From contig JAEZFW010000056.1 in the NCBI GenBank assembly GCA_023417315.1, positions 135,033 through 199,032 on the forward strand: a stretch of DNA of 64,000 nucleotides, given 5' to 3'. How positions within the stretch are numbered: the stretch's first letter is position 1; each line of letters opens with the position of its first letter. The position numbers were made by a program, and so were the translations under genes. Source of the DNA: Pseudomonadota bacterium. Lineage in GTDB: Bacteria; Pseudomonadota; Gammaproteobacteria; Steroidobacterales; Steroidobacteraceae. Below are positions 35,063 to 42,955 of the stretch, one piece after another. The notes beneath the pieces are model-generated. The model had not been told where the DNA came from. It searched no databases and was given only the letters and a program-made list of their open reading frames with translations.

Positions 35063-35278
35063 TCACCGGTGACTCTTAGCGCGTGATCGCGTCTTCTTCG
35101 CGCTCTTCTTCTTAGCGGCCGTGCTTTTCTTGCGTGACTTCTTCTTCGGCCATCCACGCTGCATCTGATCGTAGGATTGCTTGCTGACGGTCGAACGCGA
35201 CTTCGAGCGGCTCGTTCCGGAGCGCTTGCGCCGATTGATGTTCTCCACGAGGGAGTTTCGTTTCTTCTTGGTTGCCAT
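35063..35278 (-). CDS. Small very basic protein (Lys/Ser/Arg-rich)
   Basis: A 71-residue protein starting at ATG 35278 (MATKKKRNSLVENINRRK). The first 45 residues form a recognisable conserved block (SRSTVSKQSYDQMQRGWPKK) seen in small basic proteins of many proteobacteria. The rest is a KK/SR-rich tail resembling histone H1. It probably binds nucleic acid. The adjacent BON gene diverges from it. Confidence 0.7.
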   Translation of the reverse strand: MATKKKRNSLVENINRRKRSGTSRSKSRSTVSKQSYDQMQRGWPKKKSRKKSTAAKKKSAKKTRSRAKSHR

Positions 35279-35593
35279 GAATGTGCGATAGCGCGCAGTG
35301 CGTCGTGGCGGAGTGCCTACATTGAATGAGTCGCGTCCTCCGAAGTTCCGTGACGCGCAAGTGTCGGCAGTGGTTCGCTGCACGTAGTGAACAGGAGTCT
35401 TGAAAGGCAGCGCACGTGCGCGGCGTATGCTTGATTCTCCGAGAGTGCGGCAGCGGCCGCCGACACGGAGGCGGCTCCGGAAGATGCTCGGAACACTCTC
35501 GCCGCTATTCCATTACTCGGAGGCTGCTGAGGTAAGCGAGAGTGCTCGCACGCTTCAGTTGCAGGTTCAACTACTACATAGAGGAGCACTGCA
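35279..35593. other. Divergent promoter region, no gene seen
   Basis: About 315 bases between the basic-protein and BON genes. Minus- and plus-strand frames here lack ribosome sites and motifs. Bases 35581-35586 (GAGGAG) are the BON ribosome site. Confidence 0.5.
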
Positions 35594-36568
35594 ATGGCAA
35601 TGCGAGATTTCTTCAGGGGCGATCGCGATCGAGACCGCGATCGGAATCGATGGCGTGACGAGAATCGCTATGGTGGGCAAGAGGATCAACGGTACTCACA
35701 GCATTCTCAGGGACGTGATTGGGGTGAGGGTCGCGATTGGAATAGGAGTCGCGACGGAGACCAGTACGAGAGTTACGCTGGCGGTGAAGACAGTCCGCAA
35801 ATCTACGGGCAGTCCGGAAGATCCGACTGGCGGGAAAGCGACTACGGTCGCGGACGCGAGTATCAAGGTCAAAGCGGCCACCGCGGTTGGGATGAGCAGC
35901 GTGATTGGGGCGAACGCGATTTCGGCGATCGCTTCCGCGGCGGAGAGCAGCGCGGCGGTCGCGGTTACGGCGGCGGCTTCTACACCGGTGAGAGCGAAGG
36001 TGCCGGTCACTTCAGCGGTGCGGGATTCGGCCGCGGCCAGCAGGGTAGCTCTGGCCGCAGCGATTGGGGCCGTGGAGGTCAATACGGTGGCGAGCGCGGC
36101 GGCTATGGCGGAAGCCAATGGGGTCGCGGCGGTCAGTACGGCAGTGAAGGCGGCGACGATCCGTTCCGTGAACGTGGGTTCGGCGGCGGTCGCGGAAGCT
36201 ACGGTGGCTCCGGCGGCATGTCATCGCAGAGTGGGGGGCTCTCAGGCATGTTCCGTGGCAAAGGACCGAAGGGCTATCAGCGTTCGGACGATCGCATTCG
36301 CGAAGAGGTATGCGAGTGCCTCACCGACGATCCGAGGGTCGACGCGTCTAACATCGAGGTGACGATCAAGGGTGGTGAAGTCACGTTGAGCGGCACCGTA
36401 AACTCTCGCGAAGAGAAGCGTCGCGCAGCCGACATCATTGAAGATCTCTCGGGCGTGAAAGACGTTCACAACAACTTGCGAGTCTCGAGCGAACAAGGCT
36501 CGGGCATGCAGCAAGGTACCCAGCAGGCGACAGGTACGCAGGCAGGGCAGACGCAGCCGAGGCATTGA
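35594..36568 (+). CDS. BON-domain protein with Gly/Arg/Asp-rich N-terminus
   Basis: A 324-residue protein with GAGGAG 7 bases before ATG 35594. Residues 1-235 are of low complexity: alternating Asp-Arg near the start (FFRGDRDRDRDRNRWRD), then RGG-like and GYGG repeats. Such regions favour phase separation or RNA binding. The BON domain (about 240-305) reads RSDDRIREEVCECLTDDPRV, then IEVTIKGGEVTLSGTVNSR and ADIIEDLSGVKDVHNNLRV. There is no signal peptide, so unlike OsmY it may be cytoplasmic. A Gln/Thr-rich tail ends it. BON domains bind membranes or phospholipids; stress induction is likely by analogy. Confidence 0.85.
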   Translation: MAMRDFFRGDRDRDRDRNRWRDENRYGGQEDQRYSQHSQGRDWGEGRDWNRSRDGDQYESYAGGEDSPQIYGQSGRSDWRESDYGRGREYQGQSGHRGWDEQRDWGERDFGDRFRGGEQRGGRGYGGGFYTGESEGAGHFSGAGFGRGQQGSSGRSDWGRGGQYGGERGGYGGSQWGRGGQYGSEGGDDPFRERGFGGGRGSYGGSGGMSSQSGGLSGMFRGKGPKGYQRSDDRIREEVCECLTDDPRVDASNIEVTIKGGEVTLSGTVNSREEKRRAADIIEDLSGVKDVHNNLRVSSEQGSGMQQGTQQATGTQAGQTQPRH

Positions 36569-36573
36569 AAAGA

Positions 36574-36610
36574 GCCGGAACTCTGAGCGCGCTTGCGCTC
36601 AGAGTTCGGC
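36574..36610 (+). terminator. Long hairpin after the BON gene
   Basis: GCCGGAACTCTGAGCGC pairs with GCGCTCAGAGTTCGGC over 16-17 bp, loop GCTT. There is no clear U-run, so it may stabilise the mRNA end or terminate weakly. Confidence 0.65.
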
Positions 36611-36911
36611 GAAAGCCGCTCTATCGACGGCAAGGGAGCCTTCGGCAGGGGAGCCGTACTATCGACGGCAAGGAAGCCTTCGGCGCGCAGCGCCTTCGGC
36701 AGGGAAGCCGCACTATCGACGGCAAGGGAGCCTTCGGCGCGCAGCGCCTTCGGCAGGGTCAGAAATGAATTGGCGTCACGTCGTCGCAGGATCCACGCAA
36801 GCATCGCTTTGCGAGGACATTGCCTGGCTGACCCTGCCGCTAGGCTCCCTTGCCGGCGCACGCACGGCTTCCTTGCCGACAGGCTGCCTTGCCGTCGTTA
36901 GTACGGCTTCC
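36611..36911. repeat. Inverted array of the ACTATCGACGGCAAGG repeat family
   Basis: Three forward units (from AAGCCGCTCTATCGACGG at 36613, then 36651 and 36704), each joined by CCTTCGGC segments, are followed by a spacer and an inverse arm (36827-36911) made of CCCTTGCCG/CGCACGGCTT units. The arm ends meet as GGCAGGGTCAG and CTGACCCTGCC, giving a cruciform-like element. Related arrays occur at 37742 and 40174. Short frames across it are not genes. Confidence 0.8.
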
Positions 36912-36918
36912 GGCATTC

Positions 36919-37635
36919 TTACTTATATAACGTCGCCACAATCTTCTTCACTTCCTCCGGCGATCTCTCGCCTGCGAGCGGCGTGCCCGGCATCAAATAC
37001 TTACCCATCTCGAGACCGCCGACGAGCACCGGCTCGTAGCCGAGCTCGCGGATGAGTTGCGATGCAATTTGAATCGCCTCCTTGTCGTCGCCCGCGATCG
37101 GCATTCCTACTTTGCCAGGCTCTTCATGCGCGCTACCCATACGTGCGGCACTGATGGCATTGAACGCGCGCACGATGTGGGCGCCCGGCAGCAGCTTCGC
37201 CGACATCAATCCGACTCCCATTTCGCGCGCTTGATCTGCTATTTCGCCGTCACGCCCGGGGAATGCATTGCAAGCATCGATCACGACCTTGCCTTTGATC
37301 GCGCTTCCTAGACTCTGGCCGAGCTCCGGCAGCGCGCGATAGGGAACTGCGAACAGCAGCACCTCGCCGAATTCCGCAGCTTGCAACGGTGTTCCCGCAC
37401 GCGCTCCTCCGCCGATCTTCGCGGCGAGCGCTTTATCATCCTCGAGCGAGCGCGACGAGAACATCACCTCATGACCGCCCTTCGCCCAGACACTGCCGAT
37501 CGCGCTGCCCACATTCCCCGAGCCAATCACGCCGATCTTCGTCTTCTGATCCGCCGCTCGCACACCCAGCGGCGCAACGCTCAATGCTGCAGCGAAGCTA
37601 ACGGTTCTGATGAAGTCACGACGACGAATGATCAT
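36919..37635 (-). CDS. Tat-exported NADP-binding oxidoreductase (F420:NADP reductase-like)
   Basis: A 238-residue protein with a twin-arginine leader (RRRDFIRTVSFAAALSVAPL, cut near VRAAD). The mature part is the NADPH-dependent F420-reductase-like Rossmann domain: KIGVIGSGNVGSAIGSVWAK is the dinucleotide loop, FSSRSLED the NADP-preferring strand end, EVLLFAVPYRALPELGQ and KVVIDACNAFPGRDG the following strands, and RAFNAISAARM the C-terminal part. Tat export of an NADP-binding protein is unexpected, although cofactor-loaded enzymes do use this route. F420 itself is not likely in this type of organism. The substrate is unknown. Confidence 0.86.
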   Translation of the reverse strand: MIIRRRDFIRTVSFAAALSVAPLGVRAADQKTKIGVIGSGNVGSAIGSVWAKGGHEVMFSSRSLEDDKALAAKIGGGARAGTPLQAAEFGEVLLFAVPYRALPELGQSLGSAIKGKVVIDACNAFPGRDGEIADQAREMGVGLMSAKLLPGAHIVRAFNAISAARMGSAHEEPGKVGMPIAGDDKEAIQIASQLIRELGYEPVLVGGLEMGKYLMPGTPLAGERSPEEVKKIVATLYK

Positions 37636-37741
37636 GGAATTCTCTCCAGGCGAATGTGCTCGACGATGTCTACGGTACGACGCTTATCTCGAGCGCATCA
37701 AGGTGGGATGACGAAAGTACGCAAATCTTGCCTGAAGAGAG

Positions 37742-38104
37742 AAGGACGGCCGCACTATCGACGGCAAGAAGGGCCTCCGGTGCGCAGCGCGCACACCTTT
37801 GGCAAGGAAGCCGTACTAGCGACGGCAAGGGAGCCTTCGGCGCGTGTGCACCTTCGGCAAGGAAGCCGCACTATCGACGGCAAGGGAGCCTCCGGTGCGC
37901 AGCGCGCACACCTTCGGCAAGGAAGCCTTCGGCGCTGCGCGCCTTCGGCAAGGCCAGACAAGAAGCAGAAGCGAGTGTGCAACTTTGTGCTCGACTAGTC
38001 AGACCTGCCCTTTCTCTGACCCTGCCGCTAGGCTTCCTTGCCGTCGCACGCGCGGCTTCCCTGCCGGCAGGCTCCCTTGCCGTCGCACGCACGGCTCCCC
38101 GCAA
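37742..38104. repeat. Second inverted array of the ACTATCGACGGCAAGG family
   Basis: Forward units at about 37749, 37808 and 37864 (AGCCGCACTATCGACGGCAA type), a spacer around 37960-38012, then inverse units to 38100 (GGCTTCCTTGCCGTCGCACG). The forward arm ends GGCAAGGCCAGA and the reverse arm begins TGACCCTGCCGC, the same plan as at 36611. Reading frames over it encode low-complexity, repeat-derived peptides only. Confidence 0.8.
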
Positions 38105-38112
38105 TCGCTTTC

Positions 38113-39756
38113 CTAGCGTCTCCTCGCATCCCTAATCTCCACCCTCCGATTCAACGCACGTCCGGCGGGCGTCGCGTTGTCTGCAACCGGTTGCGTTTCG
38201 CCCATGCCTTGCGGCTCGAGGCGGTTCGTGTCGATGTCGCGAGCGGTGAGCCACTGCACGACCGATGCTGCGCGGCGGCGTGAGAGGTCGAGGTTGTAGT
38301 CGCTGCTACCCTCCGAGTCCGTGTGTCCTGCGACAATGAGCTCGAGGGTCGGCCGATCGATGAGAAGTTGACGCACCTGTTGCAGCGTCGGCTCCGATTC
38401 GGCCTTGAGCGTGTCTTTGTCTAGATCGAAGTAGATTCCATACAAGTCGACTTTCCCTTCTTCTTCGAGCTGATCTGCGAGCGCCTCGCTCGTGTTCTTG
38501 TTCTTCTCGAGCTCGAGCACGATTTCGGCTGTCTCACCTGACTTGAGATCGCGCGCGTCAGAGGCGCCCTGGTACTCGGGATGAGTGCCTGTTGTGACGA
38601 CCATACCTGCCGGAACATCCTTCAGCTCGAAGCGGCCGTCATCGGCCGTTTCGACTTGCTGTACCTTGCCAGCACTCACGAGCACGCCTGCGAGTGGCTC
38701 TCGCGTTGTCTTGTCCTGCGCGATGCCGCGCACGACACCGACGTACTGCCATTGCTTCGGATTGATCAGCAAGCGAGCGAAGTCGAACGAGAATCCATCT
38801 CCGACGTGCGTGTGCGGATCATCGATCGACACGACGAGCTCGCCATCCTGCAGCAACTCGTTGTACTCCGGCAGGAGCTGCAGCGTGACGAGCTTGCCGA
38901 TCGGGCCGGTTTGACTGAGCGCGTTCAGTGACGCGCTCAAGTCTGGCGCTTCTCGACCATCGAGGCGCACTTCATAGCGATTGCCGAAGACGGGCGCTTG
39001 GAAGTCATCGACGAACAATTGCAGAGCTGCGCCTTTGAGCGTGATGCCATCGAGCGAGAATTTGATCGTGAGCGGCTGTGGTTCGTTGTACGGACGTCCG
39101 GTGCTATTCGCATAGCCATCCTTGCGGGCGGTTTCTTTATCGGTCATTCCTGAGATGACCATTACGCGATCCGTTCCCGCCGGATCGTCACTTTCCGGTC
39201 TCCATGGCCATGCGTGACGTGGCGTCGACTCCCCGGAGAAGGGATCGAACCCGCTCGGCCATCCAAAGCCGAGATTGTCCACATCGCCCAAGCGCACGAT
39301 GAGATCGGCCTCGTCAGTGTTGCGCTCGACTCGATACGGCTCCTGCCATTCCTGCGGCACGTTCTTCGGATTCGGCAGCTCGCGATAGCGGGAGAGCTGC
39401 GAGTGTTCGACTTGCAGCGCGAGCATGCGATTGCGCGCAGCCGTTTTCTCCGGGGCTTGCGCCTTCGCATATGCATCTCGCGCTTTCTTCAGCTCTTCCA
39501 TGACGCGCTGCTTCTTTGCGTCGAGCTCCTGCCAGACTTCTTGGCCGGCATCGATCTGCGCATCGCCCGGTACGTCCGTAGGCTGAGCCGTCGTCTGAAC
39601 TGCAGACCTTTGATCGAGCGGATTGGGCGCGTCCGGCAGGGAATCGGTTTCGGTCGACTGCTGAATCGGCGCTTGTGTGGAATCTTCTTTGCCACAGCCC
39701 GACACGATCAACAGCACGCAAGCCGCCGCCGCGGCAAGTCGCCGTAGATGATGCAT
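38113..39756 (-). CDS. OmpA-family outer-membrane lipoprotein
   Basis: A 547-residue lipoprotein. The leader LLIVSGCGKED gives the lipid-bearing cysteine near residue 21, and GGGGAG precedes ATG 39756. An N-terminal coiled coil (KKQRVMEELKKARDAYAKAQ) is followed by a DUF4114/LruC-like region, a carboxypeptidase-regulatory-like beta domain (about 365-430, EPLAGVLVSAGKVQQVETAD) and the C-terminal OmpA peptidoglycan-binding domain (about 440-545: IYFDLDKDTLKAESEP, VAGHTDSEGSSDYNLDLSRR, NRRVEI). It should tether the outer membrane to peptidoglycan. The middle assignment is tentative; the OmpA domain and lipobox are certain. Confidence 0.9.
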   Translation of the reverse strand: MHHLRRLAAAAACVLLIVSGCGKEDSTQAPIQQSTETDSLPDAPNPLDQRSAVQTTAQPTDVPGDAQIDAGQEVWQELDAKKQRVMEELKKARDAYAKAQAPEKTAARNRMLALQVEHSQLSRYRELPNPKNVPQEWQEPYRVERNTDEADLIVRLGDVDNLGFGWPSGFDPFSGESTPRHAWPWRPESDDPAGTDRVMVISGMTDKETARKDGYANSTGRPYNEPQPLTIKFSLDGITLKGAALQLFVDDFQAPVFGNRYEVRLDGREAPDLSASLNALSQTGPIGKLVTLQLLPEYNELLQDGELVVSIDDPHTHVGDGFSFDFARLLINPKQWQYVGVVRGIAQDKTTREPLAGVLVSAGKVQQVETADDGRFELKDVPAGMVVTTGTHPEYQGASDARDLKSGETAEIVLELEKNKNTSEALADQLEEEGKVDLYGIYFDLDKDTLKAESEPTLQQVRQLLIDRPTLELIVAGHTDSEGSSDYNLDLSRRRAASVVQWLTARDIDTNRLEPQGMGETQPVADNATPAGRALNRRVEIRDARRR

Positions 39757-39876
39757 GATGGAACTCCCCGAGATCTTGTAATTGGAATCGAGCGAAGAGT
39801 GGCAGAAGTGACCGTGTTCGCGCTACTCGCTCGGAAACTCGCCGGATGCATCTTGACCTCCGCAGCGCCGTCCGTC

Positions 39877-39985
39877 GTAGGTCGGAATTTATTCCGACCT
39901 GGGCAGACGCCGGAGCTGGCGCTAGACGCCGGAGCTGGCGCTGACGTCGGAGCTGGCGCTGACGTCGGAATGAGTTCCGACCTAC
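39877..39985. repeat. BIME-like element: two GTAG REPs around three 18-bp tandem repeats
   Basis: GTAG followed by the stem GTCGGAAT/ATTCCGAC (39877-39898) opens the element. Three tandem units GAC(G)CCGGAGCTGGCGCT of period 18 follow (39906-39960). An inverted copy, GTCGGAATGAGTTCCGACCTAC, closes it (39964-39985). The GTAG head next to a short stem is the signature of RAYT-mobilised REPs. Confidence 0.82.
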
Positions 39986-39989
39986 ATCC

Positions 39990-40037
39990 GCCTCTCCCGT
40001 TGGGAGAGGCCGCTAGCGAAGCGGCGGGTGAGGGCAA
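39990..40037. repeat. CCTCTCCCGTTGGGAGAGG genomic repeat
   Basis: The stem CCTCTCCC-GTT-GGGAGAGG is followed by CCGCTAGCGAAGCGG and GGGTGAGGGC. This layout is familiar as a dispersed intergenic repeat in gammaproteobacteria. It may act as a terminator hairpin for neither gene or both. Confidence 0.6.
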
Positions 40038-40173
40038 GACATCGCGCGCGAGCGATGGACGTTCACGTGCTCATTAAAACGAAAGTCGAGAGGTCGAAAG
40101 ACGAGAGCGCGCCGAGCCCGCCGAGCCCGCCGCCAGGCCCGCTTGGACGCCGATAGTGCGTCTCGCATTTCTC

Positions 40174-40256
40174 TGACCTTGCCGCGAGGCTCCCTTGCCG
40201 TCGATAGCACGGCGCCCGTGCCGGCAGGCTCCCTTGCCGTCGCACGCACGGCTCCC
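40174..40256. repeat. Third, single-arm copy of the ACTATCGACGGCAAGG family
   Basis: TGACCTTGCCGCGAGGCTCC, then CCTTGCCGTCGATAGCACGG and CCTTGCCGTCGCACGCACGG: the inverse arm only. The forward arm seen at 36611 and 37742 is missing. It abuts the end of the Ku gene and could serve as its transcript end. Confidence 0.7.
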
Positions 40257-40261
40257 AATCT

Positions 40262-41377
40262 TCACCCCGCGTTCCGAATCGCGCTCACGAGCTCGCTTTT
40301 GCCCATCTTGCTGCGACCGACGATGTCGAGCTCGGAGGCCATCTTCATGAGCTCGCTCTTCGATGCTTGCGCGAGATCGTCCTTACTCGCATTCGACTTG
40401 CTGCTCTTTGCGCGGCGACCTGCCGAAGCACGACCCTCGCTGCGCGCATGACTCGCGCCCGAACGCTCGCGCCGCGATTGTCCAGGCGAGGGCGTATTGC
40501 TCGCGGTCGTCACGACCGCCTTCTTCGACAAGCTCTTCCGCAGCACTTCCATCAGATCGATGATTTCGGCGCTGCTCCCTTCGGCATCTTCATCCTCGAG
40601 GCCGCGCAACTTGATGACATCTTCCCCGCGCTTCTGCTTCTCTTCAGCGAGCGCATGCAGGGCTTCCGCTTGCCGATCCTCGAGCTCCGACATGTCCAGT
40701 GCTTTCGCCTTCAGTTCGTCGATCGCCTTCGAGAACTGCTGAACCTTCTTCGCCGACGGCTTTTTCTTCTTCGGCAATCCGATGACCTCGGGTGTGCGTA
40801 TCTCATCGGCGTAGCGCAGCGTTTCCGCTCGCAACACACCGTTGTCGGCGAGGATTGCGACGAGATACTCCTGACCTCGCATGACGAACGCGCCGATCGC
40901 CACTTGCCCGGTGCGCTCCATCGTCATGGCGAGCAAGTTGTACGCTTTCGCCGAGCGGCCTGCCGGCGCAAGGAAGTAAGGACGTTGATAATAGAAAGGC
41001 GGAATCTGTTCGAACGGCACGAAGCGACGCAGCTCGATGTCGCGGGACATCTCGGGTGCGACCGATTCGAATTCCTCATCCGTGACGACGACGACATCGC
41101 CGGATTCCGTCTCGTAGCCGCGCACGAGATCGTCGTTCGACAGCTTCTTGCCTTCCTTCGAGCATCGATACTGTCGGCCGAGCGCGTGACCCTCGTCGTC
41201 GACCATCTTCATCGATGTCTGTCGCGGGCGTGTGCCCGAGAACAGGTCTACAGGAATGCTGACGAGCCCGAACGTGATCGTGCCCGACCAGAACGAGCGC
41301 ACCGGTGCTGGGCCGCCGGCATCGCTCCCATTCCCGTCGTGGCGCGAGCCACCGTTGTGACGCTTGGGACTAGGCAA
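40262..41377 (-). CDS. ku: Ku protein, non-homologous end joining (copy 1, with C-terminal SAP-like domain)
   Basis: A 371-residue prokaryotic Ku that would form a dimer ring on DNA ends. RSFWSGTITFGLVSIPVDLF is the classic Ku opening; YETESGDVVVVTDEEFESV, PPFYYQRPYFLAPAG and AIGAFVMRGQEYLVAI follow. After the core (about residue 285) comes a Ser/Arg/Lys linker, then SKSELMKMASELDIVGRSKM, a SAP/Rho-N-like DNA-binding helix pair. It overlaps the end of the second Ku gene by 8 bases and is the last gene of a three-gene operon. A LigD ligase is not in this window. Function is well supported; division of labour with the other Ku is unknown. Confidence 0.95.
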   Translation of the reverse strand: MPSPKRHNGGSRHDGNGSDAGGPAPVRSFWSGTITFGLVSIPVDLFSGTRPRQTSMKMVDDEGHALGRQYRCSKEGKKLSNDDLVRGYETESGDVVVVTDEEFESVAPEMSRDIELRRFVPFEQIPPFYYQRPYFLAPAGRSAKAYNLLAMTMERTGQVAIGAFVMRGQEYLVAILADNGVLRAETLRYADEIRTPEVIGLPKKKKPSAKKVQQFSKAIDELKAKALDMSELEDRQAEALHALAEEKQKRGEDVIKLRGLEDEDAEGSSAEIIDLMEVLRKSLSKKAVVTTASNTPSPGQSRRERSGASHARSEGRASAGRRAKSSKSNASKDDLAQASKSELMKMASELDIVGRSKMGKSELVSAIRNAG

Positions 41378-42152
41378 CTCGCTTCTCCCGTGATTGCGCC
41401 AGACTCGCCTTCAATGCATCTGCGAGGCTGGCCTCAGGCGCCTTCGGTTTTCGCTTGAGCGGCGTGATCTTCTTACCGCGCACCTTCGCTTCGATGAGCT
41501 CTTGCACGCGCTTTCGATACTCGTCTTGCCACAGCTCCGGTTCGAAATCTCCGCTGATCGAGGACACGAGTTGCTCGGCGAGCTTCAACTCACTCTCCTG
41601 CGGCGTATTCGTCTTTGCAACCTCGACGTTGGAGAAGCTCAAGACCTGTTCGGCGCGCCGCAGCGTCGAGACCATCAGGTAGCCATCGTTGAGATGAATC
41701 GCGCCCAAGTAGCGCTTCTTGCGCATGACCCAGCGCGCGATGCCAACGACCTTCTTCTTGCTGAGTGCTTCCGCAAAGGCGAAGTAGCTATCGTCATCGT
41801 CGTCCGGTCCCAGGAAATAAGGGCGGTCGAACCATTGATCGCTCAACAACGCGCTGTCGACGAATCGGCACAGGTGGATCTCCCGCGATTCCTGCGGCTC
41901 GAGCTTCTCGAGATCTTCCGGCTGGAGAATGACCGCAGTCTCGCGGGAGAGCGGGTAGGCCTTGCGGCGTTCGTCTTTCTCGACTTCCTTTCCCGTGTCC
42001 TTGCGCACGATCCGCTGTTCGACAGGCGCGGCGTCCTTCTCATGCAGCAATCGGAAATGAACCTTTCGTTCCTCGATGGCGGAATAGAATTTGACGGGTA
42101 CTTCCTGCTCGCCGAGTACCAAGTGACCTTTCCAGATGGCGCGCGCTGCCAT
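41370..42152 (-). CDS. ku: Ku protein, non-homologous end joining (copy 2)
   Basis: A 260-residue Ku paralogue. ATG 42152 is the start (AARAIWKGHLVLGEQEVPVK begins homology; GAGG lies upstream). Ku features are HFRLLHEKDAAPVEQR, YPLSRETAVILQPEDLEKLE, DRPYFLGPDDDDDSYFAFAE and RWVMRKKRYLGAIHLNDGYL. It lacks the SAP-like tail of copy 1 and ends in a short basic tail. The two copies diverge strongly in sequence, so they are old paralogues and may form a heterodimer, as in eukaryotes. It starts 2 bases after the stop of the zinc-ribbon gene. Confidence 0.93.
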   Translation of the reverse strand: MAARAIWKGHLVLGEQEVPVKFYSAIEERKVHFRLLHEKDAAPVEQRIVRKDTGKEVEKDERRKAYPLSRETAVILQPEDLEKLEPQESREIHLCRFVDSALLSDQWFDRPYFLGPDDDDDSYFAFAEALSKKKVVGIARWVMRKKRYLGAIHLNDGYLMVSTLRRAEQVLSFSNVEVAKTNTPQESELKLAEQLVSSISGDFEPELWQDEYRKRVQELIEAKVRGKKITPLKRKPKAPEASLADALKASLAQSREKRVA

Positions 42153-42154
42153 GT

Positions 42155-42391
42155 CTAACGACCTCGTTTCGTCGTGCCCTTCTTCGATTCGGTTACGCAA
42201 TCGGGACAGACTCTCCGCTCCGCATGGAGCACGACGCATTGCGGACACGTCGGCGTGTCGCAGTCGGGACAGCGGTACTCGGCCTCGTAGGCATAGAACG
42301 TCCCGCAGTGCGGGCATTCCTCATCTCCGCCTGACAACCACCAGCGCTTGATATGGAGCTCCGGCTTCTTCGCTGCCGCGCTTCTCGGCAT
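42155..42391 (-). CDS. Small zinc-ribbon protein leading the Ku operon
   Basis: A 78-residue protein starting at ATG 42391, with GGAGG 7 bases upstream. It contains four CxxC pairs: CPHC, CPDC, CPQC and CPDC, enough for two zinc ribbons, and a basic tail KKGTTKRGR. An N-terminal ELHIKRWWLSGGDEECPHC seems conserved in style. Only 2 bases separate its stop from the start of Ku copy 2, so it is translationally coupled to the end-joining genes. It probably binds DNA or protein in that pathway, which is inference from context. Confidence 0.82.
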   Translation of the reverse strand: MPRSAAAKKPELHIKRWWLSGGDEECPHCGTFYAYEAEYRCPDCDTPTCPQCVVLHAERRVCPDCVTESKKGTTKRGR

Positions 42392-42578
42392 GATAGATCC
42401 TCCACGACTGCTGAACCCGTTAGGGTCTGTCATCTCACTACCCACAAAACGACGAAGCGCGCCTGCTGTTCCCAAGTTGCGCCAATCTCTGCTTACCTCC
42501 TTGGCAGAGCGTGCCGATGTGCCCCGACTGGACTAGCATGCGGCTGAATGCCATTCGCTAACGATGAGATAGCTTGAG

Positions 42579-42953
42579 ATGAGCTCTACACCCGACCAGG
42601 ATCGCCGAATGCTTGCGAAAGCGATCTTCAGGATGTTCGAGCAATTGCACCTGACGGAAGGGGACCAGATCGTGTTGCTCGGGCTCGGCACGCACGAAGT
42701 CGACGTACTCGATTCGATGCGACAAGCGGGTGAGCTCGCGAGCTCGAACGAGCTCGCCGATCGCGCGCGAGCGCTGCTTCGGATCTATCGTTATCTTGCG
42801 ATGCTCTACCCTGAGCATCCTGGGTTGCGGGAGAAGTGGATCGCCTCAGGCCATCCACGGCTGGAGGGCGAATCGCCTCTACACCGCATGAAAACACGCG
42901 GCCCGGCGGGAATCAGGTTCGTAGCGACGTTGCTCGAGGAGCAGCTGTTCTAG
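42579..42953 (+). CDS. MbcA/ParS/Xre antitoxin-like protein (DUF2384)
   Basis: A 124-residue protein. The C-terminal half, IYRYLAMLYPEHPGLREKWI then PLHRMKTRGPAGIRFV, matches the toxin-binding DUF2384 domain of RES/Xre systems. The N-terminal half is a small helical region that could be a degenerate helix-turn-helix. The expected RES-domain toxin gene is absent on either side, so this is a solitary copy, either a recruited regulator or a remnant. It is divergent from the zinc-ribbon/Ku operon. Confidence 0.75.
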   Translation: MSSTPDQDRRMLAKAIFRMFEQLHLTEGDQIVLLGLGTHEVDVLDSMRQAGELASSNELADRARALLRIYRYLAMLYPEHPGLREKWIASGHPRLEGESPLHRMKTRGPAGIRFVATLLEEQLF

Positions 42954-42955
42954 AG

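Noticed and set aside
35400..36362. Long plus-strand frame (320 codons) overlapping the BON gene
   Set aside because: It is Ala/Val/Ser-rich without motifs or a ribosome site, and the BON frame explains the region. It is a by-product of GGC/CGC-rich repeats.
36611..38104. CRISPR array
   Set aside because: Units are not evenly spaced, spacers are not unique, arms are inverted, and no cas genes are present.
37656..38135. Reading frames with repeated LSTAR/EPSAR peptides
   Set aside because: They are translations of the intergenic inverted repeat arrays.
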